Below, piece by piece: positions 1 to 8,062 of a DNA stretch of 64,000 nucleotides. Source of the stretch: Frondihabitans sp. PAMC 28766 (lineage in GTDB: Bacteria; Actinomycetota; Actinomycetes; Actinomycetales; Microbacteriaceae); contig NZ_CP014513.1 in assembly GCF_001577365.1 (NCBI RefSeq), forward strand, positions 3,782,001 to 3,846,000, in the 5' to 3' direction. Within the stretch, counting starts at the first letter, position 1, and every line of letters starts with the position of its first letter. The notes beneath the pieces are model-generated. The model was not told where the DNA came from. It saw only the letters and a program-made list of their open reading frames with translations, and made no database searches. A program made the position numbers and the translations under genes.

Positions 1-2
1 TC

Positions 3-1046
3 CGGCTGATCGTGGCGACGCAACCGCGCGACGCCGAGATGTGGGCATCGCGCGCGCCGAAGGCCACGATCGAGGCCGTGCCGGGCTGGGCGAGCAGCGT
101 GCCCGGGCGGCTCGCGTGGGAGCAGCTCGCGCTGCCTCGGCTGGCGAAGCGAACCAGGGCGGACGTGATCCTGTCGCCCCACTACACGATGCCGGTCGCC
201 GCGCGCGTGCCTGTCGTCGTGACGCTGCACGACGCGACGTTCTTCTCGCACCCGCACTTGCACTCGCGCCTCAAGCGTCTGTTCTTCCGGTCGTGGACGC
301 GCTTTTCGGTGCGCCGCGCCGCCGTCTGCGTCACCCCGAGCAAGGCCACCCTCGACGAGGTGCGCCGGGCCACGCACCGCCGCCTCGACAATGCGGTGGT
401 CGCGTACCACGGCATCGACACGACCCGCTTCCGCCCAGTCGGCACAGCGACCGTCGAGCGCGCCACCAAGACCTTCCACGGATCGGGCCCGTACGTCGCC
501 TTCGTCGGCACCATCGAGCCGCGCAAGAACGTCGTGCCGCTGGTCGACGCGTTCCTTGCCGCGATCGACGACGAGCGCCTGGCCGGCTGGCGGCTGCTGC
601 TCGCCGGCGGCGCCGGGTGGGACGCCGAGGCCGTCGAGCTGCTCTCGTCGCAGAGGCACTCCCCCGCCGTGCAGTGGACCGGCTTCGTCGACGACGCCGA
701 CCTGCCGGGCCTCCTCTCGGGCAGCGACCTCGTGGCGTACCCGAGCGACGGCGAGGGCTTCGGCCTGCCGGTGCTCGAGGCGATGGCCTGCGGCACCGCC
801 GTGCTGACGACCGACCGGCTCGCCCTGCCCGAGGTCGGCGGCGACGTCGCATACTATGCCGAGCCCGACCGGGGCTCTCTCGAAGAGGCGATCCGCCGGA
901 TCCTGCTCGAACCTCGAGGCCGTGCCGAGCGCGCCGAAGCGGGCCCCAAGCGCGCCGCCGAGTTCACCTGGGCGGCCTCCGCCGAGGCTCACGCCCACGC
1001 GTTCCACGCCGCGGCGGCCAGTCGCACCGCGGCGGCCGGGCGATGA
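3..1046 (+). CDS. Glycosyltransferase family 1 (GT-B), 5' end cut by window edge
   Basis: Retaining GT-B glycosyltransferase that would transfer a sugar from a nucleotide donor onto a surface glycan precursor at the inner face of the membrane. The frame is open to the left edge (Arg-Leu-Ile-Val-Ala precede the first GTG at 12), so the N-terminus probably lies outside the window. The C-terminal donor-binding half is clear: FVGTIEPRKN near residue 165 (counted from the GTG) and EGFGLPVLEAMACG near residue 249, which holds the E-x7-E motif of GT4-like enzymes. The stop overlaps the ATG of the next glycosyltransferase (ATGA), so the two are translationally coupled. Donor and acceptor cannot be read from sequence; the nearby rmlB and rmlD make a rhamnose-containing polymer plausible. 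Confidence 0.9.
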   Translation, partial: RLIVATQPRDAEMWASRAPKATIEAVPGWASSVPGRLAWEQLALPRLAKRTRADVILSPHYTMPVAARVPVVVTLHDATFFSHPHLHSRLKRLFFRSWTRFSVRRAAVCVTPSKATLDEVRRATHRRLDNAVVAYHGIDTTRFRPVGTATVERATKTFHGSGPYVAFVGTIEPRKNVVPLVDAFLAAIDDERLAGWRLLLAGGAGWDAEAVELLSSQRHSPAVQWTGFVDDADLPGLLSGSDLVAYPSDGEGFGLPVLEAMACGTAVLTTDRLALPEVGGDVAYYAEPDRGSLEEAIRRILLEPRGRAERAEAGPKRAAEFTWAASAEAHAHAFHAAAASRTAAAGR

Positions 1047-1894
1047 GCGCTTCGGTCGGCGTCGTGACCATCACCTACTCCCCAGGCGACACCCTCGAGC
1101 AGTTCATCCGCTCGTTCGAGACCGAGCAGAGCGCAGGATCCGACATCGTCGTCGTCGACAACGGCTCGACCGACGGGGCTCCCGAGCGGGCCGCCGAGCA
1201 GCACTCCGGCGTTCGGCTCATCCATGCCCCCGGTAACGTCGGCTACGGCTCCGCCGCCAACATCGGGGTGCGGAGCCTCGACCCGGGCGTCGAGTGGGTG
1301 CTGGTCTGCAACCCCGACACGCAGGTGACACCCGGCGCGGTCGACCACCTCGTCGAGGCGGCGAAGGCGCACCCGCGCGCCGGGGTCCTGGGCCCTCGCA
1401 TCCTCGAGCCCGACCAGACCGTGTACCCGTCGGCCCGCTCGCTGCCGTCCATCCGCACCGGCATCGGGCACGCCGTGCTGTCGGGCGTGTGGCCGACGAA
1501 CCCGTGGACGAAGCGCTACCAGCAGCGCGACGTCTCGTCGTCGGACGAAGCCGTGCCGGTGGGCTGGTTGTCGGGCGCCTTCCTGCTGATCCGGCGGGAG
1601 GCGTTCGACGCGGTCGGCGGGTTCGACGACGCCTTCTTCATGTATTTCGAAGACGTCGACCTCGGGCGCCGAATGCACCTGGCCGGCTGGCAGAACGTCT
1701 TCGTGCCGACCGCGACCGTCGTGCACATCGGCGGCGCCAGCACCGAGAGCGTCGCCGGCGCCATGGTGCTCGCGCACCACCGCAGCGCCTACCGGTACAT
1801 CGCCAAGACGCACCCCGGTCTGCAGTGGAAGCCGGTGCTGCTGGCCGTCCGCCTCGGCCTCTTTGTGCGCGCGCGTTTCCTCACGCGTCGTTAG
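1043..1894 (+). CDS. Glycosyltransferase family 2, rhamnosyltransferase-like
   Basis: Inverting GT-A enzyme of 283 residues, the usual length for WbbL-type rhamnosyltransferases. VVVDNGSTDG near residue 35 is the nucleotide-binding strand and loop, CNPDTQVTPG near residue 91 is the DXD-like metal site, and FFMYFEDVDLG near residue 198 holds the catalytic ED pair. The ATG overlaps the preceding stop codon. With rmlB and rmlD 3 kb downstream, dTDP-rhamnose is the most likely donor (inference). No membrane segments are seen, so a peripheral cytoplasmic enzyme is expected. The gene is tail-to-tail with the MFS gene, across a repeat-filled junction. Confidence 0.88.
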   Translation: MSASVGVVTITYSPGDTLEQFIRSFETEQSAGSDIVVVDNGSTDGAPERAAEQHSGVRLIHAPGNVGYGSAANIGVRSLDPGVEWVLVCNPDTQVTPGAVDHLVEAAKAHPRAGVLGPRILEPDQTVYPSARSLPSIRTGIGHAVLSGVWPTNPWTKRYQQRDVSSSDEAVPVGWLSGAFLLIRREAFDAVGGFDDAFFMYFEDVDLGRRMHLAGWQNVFVPTATVVHIGGASTESVAGAMVLAHHRSAYRYIAKTHPGLQWKPVLLAVRLGLFVRARFLTRR

Positions 1895-2137
1895 CGCCGC
1901 CCCGAACGGCCGGCCGGCCTCGCACCACGCGATCCCTCTCGAACCAAGGCATCCTGCGGCGCGAACCGGATCGCGTGGTTCCACTCCAGCACCTCGCCGT
2001 GCCCCCGGCTCCGGCGGCAGCGCTCGAACCACGGGATGTCGGTGGCGCCATGGGATTCGGTGGCGCGACAGGGATCGCGTGGTTCGACTGCCCCGTCCCC
2101 TCACCGCCGGCCGGCCGGCCGGCCCGGAGCCCGTAGG
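1895..2137. repeat. Convergent junction with nested inverted repeats (GGATCGCGTGGTTC family)
   Basis: This 243-base gap between convergent genes holds no gene. GGATCGCGTGGTTC occurs at 1968 and again at 2072; the complement ACCACGCGATCCC at 1924-1936 pairs exactly with GGGATCGCGTGGT at 2071-2083. CGAACCACGGGATG at 2025-2038 is a related inverted copy. Runs of GGCCGG at about 1909-1920 and 2106-2123 flank the whole block. RNA from either strand could fold into a long hairpin. Confidence 0.75.
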
Positions 2138-3400
2138 TCAGGAGCCAGCGGGCACCGTGCGGATCGGGCCGGTGAGCACAGGGCCGGAGGCCGTCTCGTC
2201 GACGCGGAACGGGAAGGTGCGGCGGGTCAGCAGCACGATCACGACGAAGGCTGCGGCAACGACCGCCCCGAACGGCGCCAGGTCGGCGAGGTGCCCCGCG
2301 TGGTAGATCAGCCCGCCCACGAGCGACCCGCCGGCGATGCCGAGCTGCATGGCGGTCTGCCGGATCGCCGACGCCGCGTCTCGCCGCCCCGGGGCCACCC
2401 GCATGGCGGTGATCTGCAGGATCAGCGGCACGGCTGCGAATCCGGCGCCCCAGACGAGCACCGCCACGACGGTGACGGCCGCGCTGTGTGTGAAGGTCAG
2501 CGTGCCCAGGGTCGCGGCGACTGCCGTCAGACAACCGAGGAGGGCGGTGCCGGGCCGGGTGTCCACGATCCTGCCGATGACGACATTCGCAGCGAGGCCC
2601 GTGGCGCCGTAGCCGAGCAGCAGAAGGCTGAGGGCGGTGCCGTGCAGGTCGCCCGTCCGCTGCACGATCGGGGCGATGTACGTGTAGGCGGCGTACTGGC
2701 CGATCACGACCAGCGTCGTCACGACGCACACCGGTGTGATGGCGCGCGAGAAGGCCAGGCGGACGGTGCCGGCGAACTGGCGCCGGATCGAGGCGATCCG
2801 GTCGGCGCTCGACACCGGCATCTTCGGCAGGAAGGCGAACACGGCCAGGGCGCTCAACACGCCCGCCATCGCCAGCACGAGGTAGGAGGCCCGCCACCCG
2901 ACCGTCTGGCCGAGGATCGTCGCGAGCGGCACTCCGAGCACCATGCCCGCGGTGTTGCCGGCCATCACGAGCGACGACGCGCGGCCGCCCTGGCCGGGAG
3001 GCGCGAGGCGTGTTGCAACGGGTGCCATCACCGACCAGAACACGCTGTGCGCGAGGGCACAGATGACGCGGGCCAGGATCAGCACGACGAACGTCGGTGC
3101 GATCGACGCGAGCCCCTGCGAGATCACGAACAGGATCACGCAGCTCGTCAGCAGCAGGTGACGCGGCACCCGCATCGTCAGGTTCGTGAGCGGGATCGCG
3201 CCCGCCGCCGCCACCGCGGCGTAGATCGTGACGAGCAGGCCGACCGACGACTCGCTGACGTGCAGCCCGGCGGAGATCTGCGGCAACAGCCCGACGGGCA
3301 GCGTCTCGGCCGTGAAGTAGACGAAGGCGGAGGCAGCGAGCGCCCCGATGGCGCCGTAGCGGATGCGCGTCGGGAGGGCAGGACCACTCACTCCGGGCAT
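2138..3400 (-). CDS. MFS transporter, DHA1 drug/sugar efflux type
   Basis: Proton-driven exporter of 420 residues with twelve predicted membrane helices, the normal DHA1 size. The N-terminal half resembles the SotB/arabinose-efflux branch: FTAETLPVGLLPQISAGLHVSESSVGLLVTIYA with the loop-2 region after it, then RVPRHLLLTSC. The ATG at 3400 lies only four bases after the stop of the upstream carboxyethyl-ornithine synthase-like gene, so both are probably on one transcript. An amino-acid derivative made by that enzyme could be the exported substrate, but this is inference from position. Substrate otherwise unknown. Confidence 0.88.
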   Translation of the reverse strand: MPGVSGPALPTRIRYGAIGALAASAFVYFTAETLPVGLLPQISAGLHVSESSVGLLVTIYAAVAAAGAIPLTNLTMRVPRHLLLTSCVILFVISQGLASIAPTFVVLILARVICALAHSVFWSVMAPVATRLAPPGQGGRASSLVMAGNTAGMVLGVPLATILGQTVGWRASYLVLAMAGVLSALAVFAFLPKMPVSSADRIASIRRQFAGTVRLAFSRAITPVCVVTTLVVIGQYAAYTYIAPIVQRTGDLHGTALSLLLLGYGATGLAANVVIGRIVDTRPGTALLGCLTAVAATLGTLTFTHSAAVTVVAVLVWGAGFAAVPLILQITAMRVAPGRRDAASAIRQTAMQLGIAGGSLVGGLIYHAGHLADLAPFGAVVAAAFVVIVLLTRRTFPFRVDETASGPVLTGPIRTVPAGS

Positions 3401-3404
3401 GCCC

Positions 3405-4610
3405 TCACACTAGCGCGGGCGGCGTCGCAGGCAGGTAGGGGTACTCGGGCGAGCGCTGTTGGAAGGTGAGGATCGCCTCGTTTCGCACCCGCCCGCCCTC
3501 GATCTCGATCGCGCGCTGGATCGTCTCGGACTCGGCCCACGACGTCGATCCCTCCATCACCGTGCGGAGGAAGGGCATGAGGGCCTCGCTGATCTCCCAC
3601 GTCGTGGAGTTCCAGAGCAGCGACGGGCTGTGGTCGACCGCGTAGTAGTTCGTCGAGGCGCCGACGGTGAACATCGGCTCGGCGAAGGTCGTCGCCTTCG
3701 CCCAGCTGAAGCCCATGCCCTCGTCGATCGAGACGTCGACGATGAGGCTGCCCGGGCGGAAGGCGTCGAGGTCGGTCTCGCGGAGGTACGTGAGCGGCGC
3801 GTTCGGGTCTTGCAGGGTGCAGTTGACCACGATGTCGTTCTCGGCGAGGTAGGGGGCGAGGGGCACCGGGCCGTCGGGCGAGTGCACCGTGCTGTCGTGC
3901 GGTGACTCTGCGTCGTGCTCGAAGGTGATGATGTCGACCGACGGGATCGGTGATCCCACCTCGGCGATGCCGCGGTTGGTGAGAACGCGCACGTCGTGGA
4001 TGCCGTGCGCGTTGAGCGCGGTGACCGCGCCGCGTGCGGTGGCGCCGAACCCGATCACGACCGCACTGAGCCGCCGGCCGTAGTCGCCCGTCGAGCCGCA
4101 CAACTGCAGCGAGTGCAGCACCGAGCAGTAGCCCGCGAGCTCGTTGTTCTTGTGGAAGACGTGCAGCCCGAAGCCTCCGTCGGCCTGCCAGTGGTTCATG
4201 GCCTCCCAGGCGATCAGGGTGAGGCTCTTGTCGATCGCGAGCTGCGTGATCCTGCGGTCCTGCACGCAGTGCGGCCAGCCCCAGAGCACTTGACCGTCGC
4301 GCAGGTCCTCGAGGTCGGACGCCTGCGGCTTCGGCAGCAGGATCACGTCGGCTTCGTCGATGATCGTGTCGCGATCGGCCATCGCCCCTACCAAGGGCTC
4401 GAGCTCGCTGTCGGCGATGCCGAAGCGCGCCCCGTAACCGCGCTCGAGGATCATCCGTGCCCGCAGGTCGGCGTCGATCCGCTCGAGGTGCGCGGGGTGG
4501 ATCGGCAGCCGCCGCTCGTCGGGCTTGCGCGACGTCGCCAGGACGCCGAGGCGCAGCAGCTCGGGCGTGCTGTCGGAGGTGGTCTCGGCGGTTTCGCGCG
4601 TTTCGCTCAT
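3405..4610 (-). CDS. N5-(carboxyethyl)ornithine synthase / alanine-dehydrogenase family
   Basis: NAD(P)-linked opine-type dehydrogenase of 401 residues. The N-terminal half (RLGVLATSRKPDERRLPIHPAHLERI, then ERGYGARFGI) is the alanine dehydrogenase/PNT N-domain; a Rossmann region follows around VVIGFGATARGAVTAL, with GASTNYYAVDHSPSLLWNS near the C-terminus as in N5-(carboxyethyl)ornithine synthases, which reductively join pyruvate to ornithine. ATG 4610 was chosen because the family N-terminus begins there and a -10 element TAGGCT ends five bases upstream; longer frames to 4784 add low-complexity Arg/Ala sequence. The MFS gene follows after four bases. Substrate assignment rests on family resemblance only. 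Confidence 0.8.
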   Translation of the reverse strand: MSETRETAETTSDSTPELLRLGVLATSRKPDERRLPIHPAHLERIDADLRARMILERGYGARFGIADSELEPLVGAMADRDTIIDEADVILLPKPQASDLEDLRDGQVLWGWPHCVQDRRITQLAIDKSLTLIAWEAMNHWQADGGFGLHVFHKNNELAGYCSVLHSLQLCGSTGDYGRRLSAVVIGFGATARGAVTALNAHGIHDVRVLTNRGIAEVGSPIPSVDIITFEHDAESPHDSTVHSPDGPVPLAPYLAENDIVVNCTLQDPNAPLTYLRETDLDAFRPGSLIVDVSIDEGMGFSWAKATTFAEPMFTVGASTNYYAVDHSPSLLWNSTTWEISEALMPFLRTVMEGSTSWAESETIQRAIEIEGGRVRNEAILTFQQRSPEYPYLPATPPALV

Positions 4611-4615
4611 AGTCA

Positions 4616-4621
4616 AGCCTA
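4616..4621 (-). promoter_or_regulatory. -10 element TAGGCT, leaderless start of the dehydrogenase gene
   Basis: TAGGCT on the minus strand is followed by five bases and the ATG at 4610. There is no Shine-Dalgarno, so transcription would begin at or next to the start codon. No -35 consensus is visible. Confidence 0.5.
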
Positions 4622-4631
4622 GAGCCCGCGC

Positions 4632-4827
4632 GTGAGCACGCCCGCGGTCGCCATTCCCGTGACATCTCGACCGCACCGTCCTCGCGCTCCGCGCCGCCTG
4701 GGCTGCCGCAGCAGAGGGCAGCCGCGCCGTCACCATCCCCGGCTCGGGCCGCTTCATCCCCGACGAGCAGCCGACGCTCCTCACCGACGCACCCCGCGCG
4801 TTTCTCGACGAGACCGGGCCGCGCTGA
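4632..4827 (+). pseudogene. Remnant of an alpha/beta-hydrolase C-terminus
   Basis: Between two divergent genes lies a decayed coding fragment. In the frame ending at the TGA 4825-4827, bases 4681-4827 read LALRAAWAAAAEGS then VTIPGSGRFIPDEQPTLL and a C-terminal helix. This matches the last strand and helix of alpha/beta-hydrolases, where the catalytic histidine normally sits in G-x-G-H-F-I-P; here it is Arg (CGC, one step from CAC). The preceding part (STPAVAIPVT from 4635) is in another frame and a TGA interrupts the 3' frame upstream. The rest of the gene is absent. Confidence comes from the motif, not a database match. Confidence 0.55.
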
Positions 4828-4836
4828 GCAGACCCG

Positions 4837-4842
4837 TACTAT
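4837..4842 (+). promoter_or_regulatory. Putative -10 element TACTAT for rmlB
   Basis: TACTAT ends 36 bases before the rmlB ATG, leaving a short leader with a weak GGAAAG ribosome site. It lies just downstream of the hydrolase remnant. No -35 consensus was found. Confidence 0.35.
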
Positions 4843-4878
4843 GGATCGACCCCGCCCAGCGAACGGAAAGCTCTTCTC

Positions 4879-5865
4879 ATGCACATCCTCGTCACCGGAG
4901 GCGCCGGTTTCATCGGCTCCAACTTCGTGCGCCGCACGCTTCAGGACGCCTACCCGGGCCTCGAGGGCGCCGACGTCACCGTCCTCGACGCGCTCACCTA
5001 CTCGGGCAACCTCGAGAACCTGGCCCCCGTGGCCGACTCGCCCCGCTACCGCTTCGTCCAGGGCGACATCCGCGACGCGGCCCTCCTCGACACGCTCTTC
5101 CCCGAGGTCGACGCCGTCGTCCACTTCGCGGCCGAGTCACACGTCGACCGCTCGGTGCGCGACGCCTCGATCTTCGTCGAGACCAACGTCCTCGGCACGC
5201 AGCAGCTGCTCGACGCCGCCCTCCGCCACGACCTGAAGCGCTTCGTGCACGTCTCGACCGACGAGGTCTACGGCTCGATCGCCGAGGGCTCGTGGGCCGA
5301 AGACCGCCCGCTCGAGCCGAACTCGCCCTACTCGGCGTCGAAGGCCGGCAGCGACCTGCTCGCGCGCAGCTACTTCCGCACCCACGGCCTCAACGTGTCG
5401 ATCACCCGCTGCTCGAACAACTACGGCCCCTACCACTTCCCCGAGAAGGTCATCCCGCTCTTCGTCACGAACCTCATCGACGACAAGCACGTGCCGCTCT
5501 ACGGCGAGGGCAACAACATCCGCGACTGGCTGCACGTCGACGACCACACCCGCGGCATCGCCATGGTGCTGGTCGGCGGCCGCGCCGGCGAGATCTACAA
5601 CATCGGCGGCGGCACCGAGCTCACCAACAAAGAGCTGACGCAGCTGCTGCTCGACGCGACCGGCAAAGACTGGTCGTACGTCGACCGCGTGCAGGACAGG
5701 CTCGGCCACGACCTGCGCTACTCCGTCGACATCTCGAAGATCCGCGCCGAGCTCGGCTACGAGCCGCAGGTGCCCTTCGCCGAGGGTCTCGCCGACGTCG
5801 TGCAGTGGTATCGCGACAACCGTGCCTGGTGGGAGCCCCTCAAAGCCCGCGCGGCCCTGGTGTGA
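4879..5865 (+). CDS. rmlB: dTDP-glucose 4,6-dehydratase
   Basis: Converts dTDP-glucose to dTDP-4-keto-6-deoxyglucose, the second step of dTDP-L-rhamnose synthesis, in the cytoplasm. At 328 residues it is a typical short-chain dehydrogenase of the extended class: TGGAGFIGSN at residues 6-15 binds NAD, STDEVYG near residue 127 gives the catalytic Thr-Asp-Glu, and YSASKAG near residue 151 gives the Tyr-x3-Lys pair. RCSNNYGPYHFPEK is also characteristic. rmlD overlaps its stop by four bases. rmlA and rmlC are not in this window. Confidence 0.97.
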   Translation: MHILVTGGAGFIGSNFVRRTLQDAYPGLEGADVTVLDALTYSGNLENLAPVADSPRYRFVQGDIRDAALLDTLFPEVDAVVHFAAESHVDRSVRDASIFVETNVLGTQQLLDAALRHDLKRFVHVSTDEVYGSIAEGSWAEDRPLEPNSPYSASKAGSDLLARSYFRTHGLNVSITRCSNNYGPYHFPEKVIPLFVTNLIDDKHVPLYGEGNNIRDWLHVDDHTRGIAMVLVGGRAGEIYNIGGGTELTNKELTQLLLDATGKDWSYVDRVQDRLGHDLRYSVDISKIRAELGYEPQVPFAEGLADVVQWYRDNRAWWEPLKARAALV

Positions 5866-6725
5866 GCGAGCCCTCCGTGAAGTACCTCGTGACGGGCGCC
5901 CGCGGCATGCTCGGCAGCGACCTCGTCGAGGCGCTCTTCGGGCGCGACGTGACAGTGCTCGGGCGTCAGGATCTCGACGTGACCGACCGCGACTCCGTGC
6001 TGCGCGCCGTCGAAGGCCACGACGTCGTGATCAACGCGGCCGCGTACACCAGGGTGGACGACGCCGAGACTCACGAAGACGAGGCACTGCTCGTCAACGG
6101 CACTGCCGTCGGGCTCCTGGCGGAAGCAACGGCAGCCCATGGCGCGAAGCTCGTCACGGTGTCGACCGACTACGTCTTCGACGGCACCGCCACCGAGCCC
6201 TACACCGAGGCGACCCCCCTCGATCCTCTGAACGCGTACGGCCGCACGAAGGCCGAGGGCGAGCGCCTGGCCCTCGGCGCGAACCCCGCGGGCACCTACA
6301 TCGTGCGGACGGCCTGGCTCTACGGCGAGCACGGCCCGAACTTCGCGAAGACCATGCTGAAGCTCAGCTCGAGCCACGACACGGTGTCGGTGGTCGACGA
6401 CCAGCTCGGCCAGCCGACATGGACGGCCGACCTCGCTCAGCAGATCGTCGCGCTGGTCGACTCCGACGCCCCCGCCGGCGTCTATCACGGCACGAACTCG
6501 GGCAGCGCCACGTGGTTCGACTTCGCCCGGGCGGTCTTCGCCGGCGCGGGGCTCGACCCCGAGCGCGTGAAGCCGACCGACAGCTCGACCTTCGTGCGCC
6601 CCGCTGCGCGACCCGGGTTCAGCGTGCTGGGCCATGACGCCTGGGCCGATGCGGGTATCACCGAGATGCGCCCCTGGGCCGACGCGCTCTCCGAGGCCTT
6701 CGCGCGCGGAGTCTTCGCCGACTGA
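5862..6725 (+). CDS. rmlD: dTDP-4-dehydrorhamnose reductase
   Basis: NAD(P)H-dependent last step of dTDP-L-rhamnose synthesis. The 287-residue protein has the Rossmann motif TGARGMLGSDL near residue 11, STDYVFDG near residue 100 and the catalytic YGRTK near residue 126. The GTG at 5862 overlaps the rmlB stop (GTGA); a GTG at 5877 is the only near alternative and would still keep the Rossmann fold. Co-expression with rmlB is certain from the overlap. A hairpin at 6878-6909 is the probable terminator of this pair. Confidence 0.95.
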   Translation: MSEPSVKYLVTGARGMLGSDLVEALFGRDVTVLGRQDLDVTDRDSVLRAVEGHDVVINAAAYTRVDDAETHEDEALLVNGTAVGLLAEATAAHGAKLVTVSTDYVFDGTATEPYTEATPLDPLNAYGRTKAEGERLALGANPAGTYIVRTAWLYGEHGPNFAKTMLKLSSSHDTVSVVDDQLGQPTWTADLAQQIVALVDSDAPAGVYHGTNSGSATWFDFARAVFAGAGLDPERVKPTDSSTFVRPAARPGFSVLGHDAWADAGITEMRPWADALSEAFARGVFAD

Positions 6726-6877
6726 CTGTCGACGGATTCGCTCGGGGCTGAGTGCCCTCTGTGAAGACTCCCTCATGGCGGGTACTGTGCCAGGGGTCGA
6801 CGGTCTTCGGACATCGACATCCCGCCGCTCGCCCGCGCTCCCTGCCCGTGAAGCTCATTGCCGGGTGAGCCGGCCCG

Positions 6878-6909
6878 GGGCCGCACTCTCGCTCGAGGAT
6901 GCGGCCCCT
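6878..6909 (+). terminator. Hairpin downstream of rmlD
   Basis: GGGGCCGCA (6878-6886) pairs perfectly with TGCGGCCCC (6901-6909) around a 14-base loop. There is no U-tract, as is common in high-GC actinobacteria. The rest of the 278-base gap shows no coding. Confidence 0.5.
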
Positions 6910-6990
6910 CCATGGCCTGGATGCCGTCGACCACGACGGCTCACAAACGATTACGAAGCCTGCACTGAGAAGTTTCGGCTGAGCATCTGC

Positions 6991-6996
6991 TAGCCT
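6991..6996 (+). promoter_or_regulatory. -10 element TAGCCT, leaderless start of marR-family gene
   Basis: TAGCCT is followed by seven bases and the ATG at 7004. CGGAGCC is too close to the start to work as a ribosome site, so a leaderless transcript is likely. Confidence 0.5.
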
Positions 6997-7003
6997 CGGA
7001 GCC

Positions 7004-7504
7004 ATGACCGAGCCCAGCGTCGACGACCCAACTGCGAGCGAGGTCGCCACCGATCTGCGCGTTCTCGTCAGCCGTCTCCAGCGGCGTCTCCGCGAGCTCG
7101 CCACGCCCGCCGACCTGTCGCCGTCCCAGACGTCGATCCTGAGCCGCCTGCTGACCTCGGGGCCGGCCACGGTCTCCGACCTCGCCCGCGCCGAGGGCGT
7201 GCGCCCGCAGTCGCTCGGCGCCACGATCGCCGTGCTCGAAGCCCAGGGCTACGTGACCGGGCACCCCGACCCGAACGACGGCCGGCGCACGATCCTGACC
7301 CTCACCGACGACGCCCGCGCCACCTTCCTCGCGAATCGCACGGCCAAGACCGACTGGCTGACGCGCCAGCTCGACGAGCGTCTCGGCGCTGACGAGCTGC
7401 GCCGCGCCGCCGACGGCATCCGGCTGGTCTGGCGCCTCATCGAGGCGGAGACGGAATCCGCACCGACCACCACAACCGCCCGCACCGTTCAGGAGAACGC
7501 ATGA
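7004..7504 (+). CDS. MarR-family transcriptional regulator
   Basis: Winged-helix repressor of 166 residues, the usual MarR size. The recognition region is ATVSDLARAEGVRPQSLGATIAVLEAQGYV, followed by the wing HPDPNDGRRTILTLTDDAR, which has the conserved D-x-R of the family. It would bind DNA as a dimer and respond to a small phenolic or similar ligand. Its stop overlaps the ATG of the isochorismatase-like gene (ATGA), so the two form an operon and autoregulation is likely. No clean palindrome was found over its promoter, so the operator is unresolved. Confidence 0.92.
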   Translation: MTEPSVDDPTASEVATDLRVLVSRLQRRLRELATPADLSPSQTSILSRLLTSGPATVSDLARAEGVRPQSLGATIAVLEAQGYVTGHPDPNDGRRTILTLTDDARATFLANRTAKTDWLTRQLDERLGADELRRAADGIRLVWRLIEAETESAPTTTTARTVQENA

Positions 7505-8058
7505 CACTCACCACCCTCGACCCGATCACCGCACTCATCGTCGTGGACCTGCAGAAGGGCGTCGTCGGCATCCCGACGGCCCACCCGGTGGAGGGTGTCG
7601 TGGCGAACAGTCGCGCCCTCCTCGACGCGTTCCGCGCGAAGGGCCTCCCCGTCGTGCTCGTCAACGTCGACGGCGGAGCCCCGGGCCGCAACGAGGGCAG
7701 CGCGGGGCGCGCCGCCGTCCAGCGGCCGGCCGGCTGGGACGAGCTCGTCCCCGAGCTCGACCAGCAGCCGGCCGACCACACCGTCACGAAGCGCACCTGG
7801 GGCGCCTTCACCAACACCGACCTCGACGAGCACCTCAAGTCGCTCGGCGTGACCCAGGTGGTCGTGACCGGCATCGCGACGACGGCCGGCGTCGAGTCGA
7901 CCGCCCGTCACGCACACGAGAACGGCTTCAACGTCACGTTCGCCACCGACGCCATGACCGACATGAGCGCCGAAGCTCACGACAACAGCGTCACGCGGGT
8001 CTTCCCACGGATCGGCGAAACCGGCACGACCGCACAGATCCTGGCGCTGCTCGCCTGA
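7501..8058 (+). CDS. Isochorismatase-like protein lacking the usual nucleophile cysteine
   Basis: 185-residue cysteine-hydrolase fold protein. IVVDLQKGVVG near residue 14 supplies the conserved Asp and KRTWGAFTNTDL near residue 98 supplies the Lys. The third catalytic position normally lies in G-x-x-T-x-x-C-V-x-x-T-A; here the region reads GIATTAGVESTARHA, with no Cys. It may therefore have another chemistry or a binding role; a subgroup of the superfamily shares this change. Translationally coupled to the MarR regulator, which probably controls it. It is convergent with the aldo/keto reductase with only four bases between stops. Confidence 0.85.
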   Translation: MTLTTLDPITALIVVDLQKGVVGIPTAHPVEGVVANSRALLDAFRAKGLPVVLVNVDGGAPGRNEGSAGRAAVQRPAGWDELVPELDQQPADHTVTKRTWGAFTNTDLDEHLKSLGVTQVVVTGIATTAGVESTARHAHENGFNVTFATDAMTDMSAEAHDNSVTRVFPRIGETGTTAQILALLA

Positions 8059-8062
8059 TCCG

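Noticed and set aside
3407..3412. Leaderless promoter TAGTGT for the MFS gene
   Set aside because: It falls inside the last codons of the upstream gene, which ends four bases before the MFS start; operon read-through is the simpler view.
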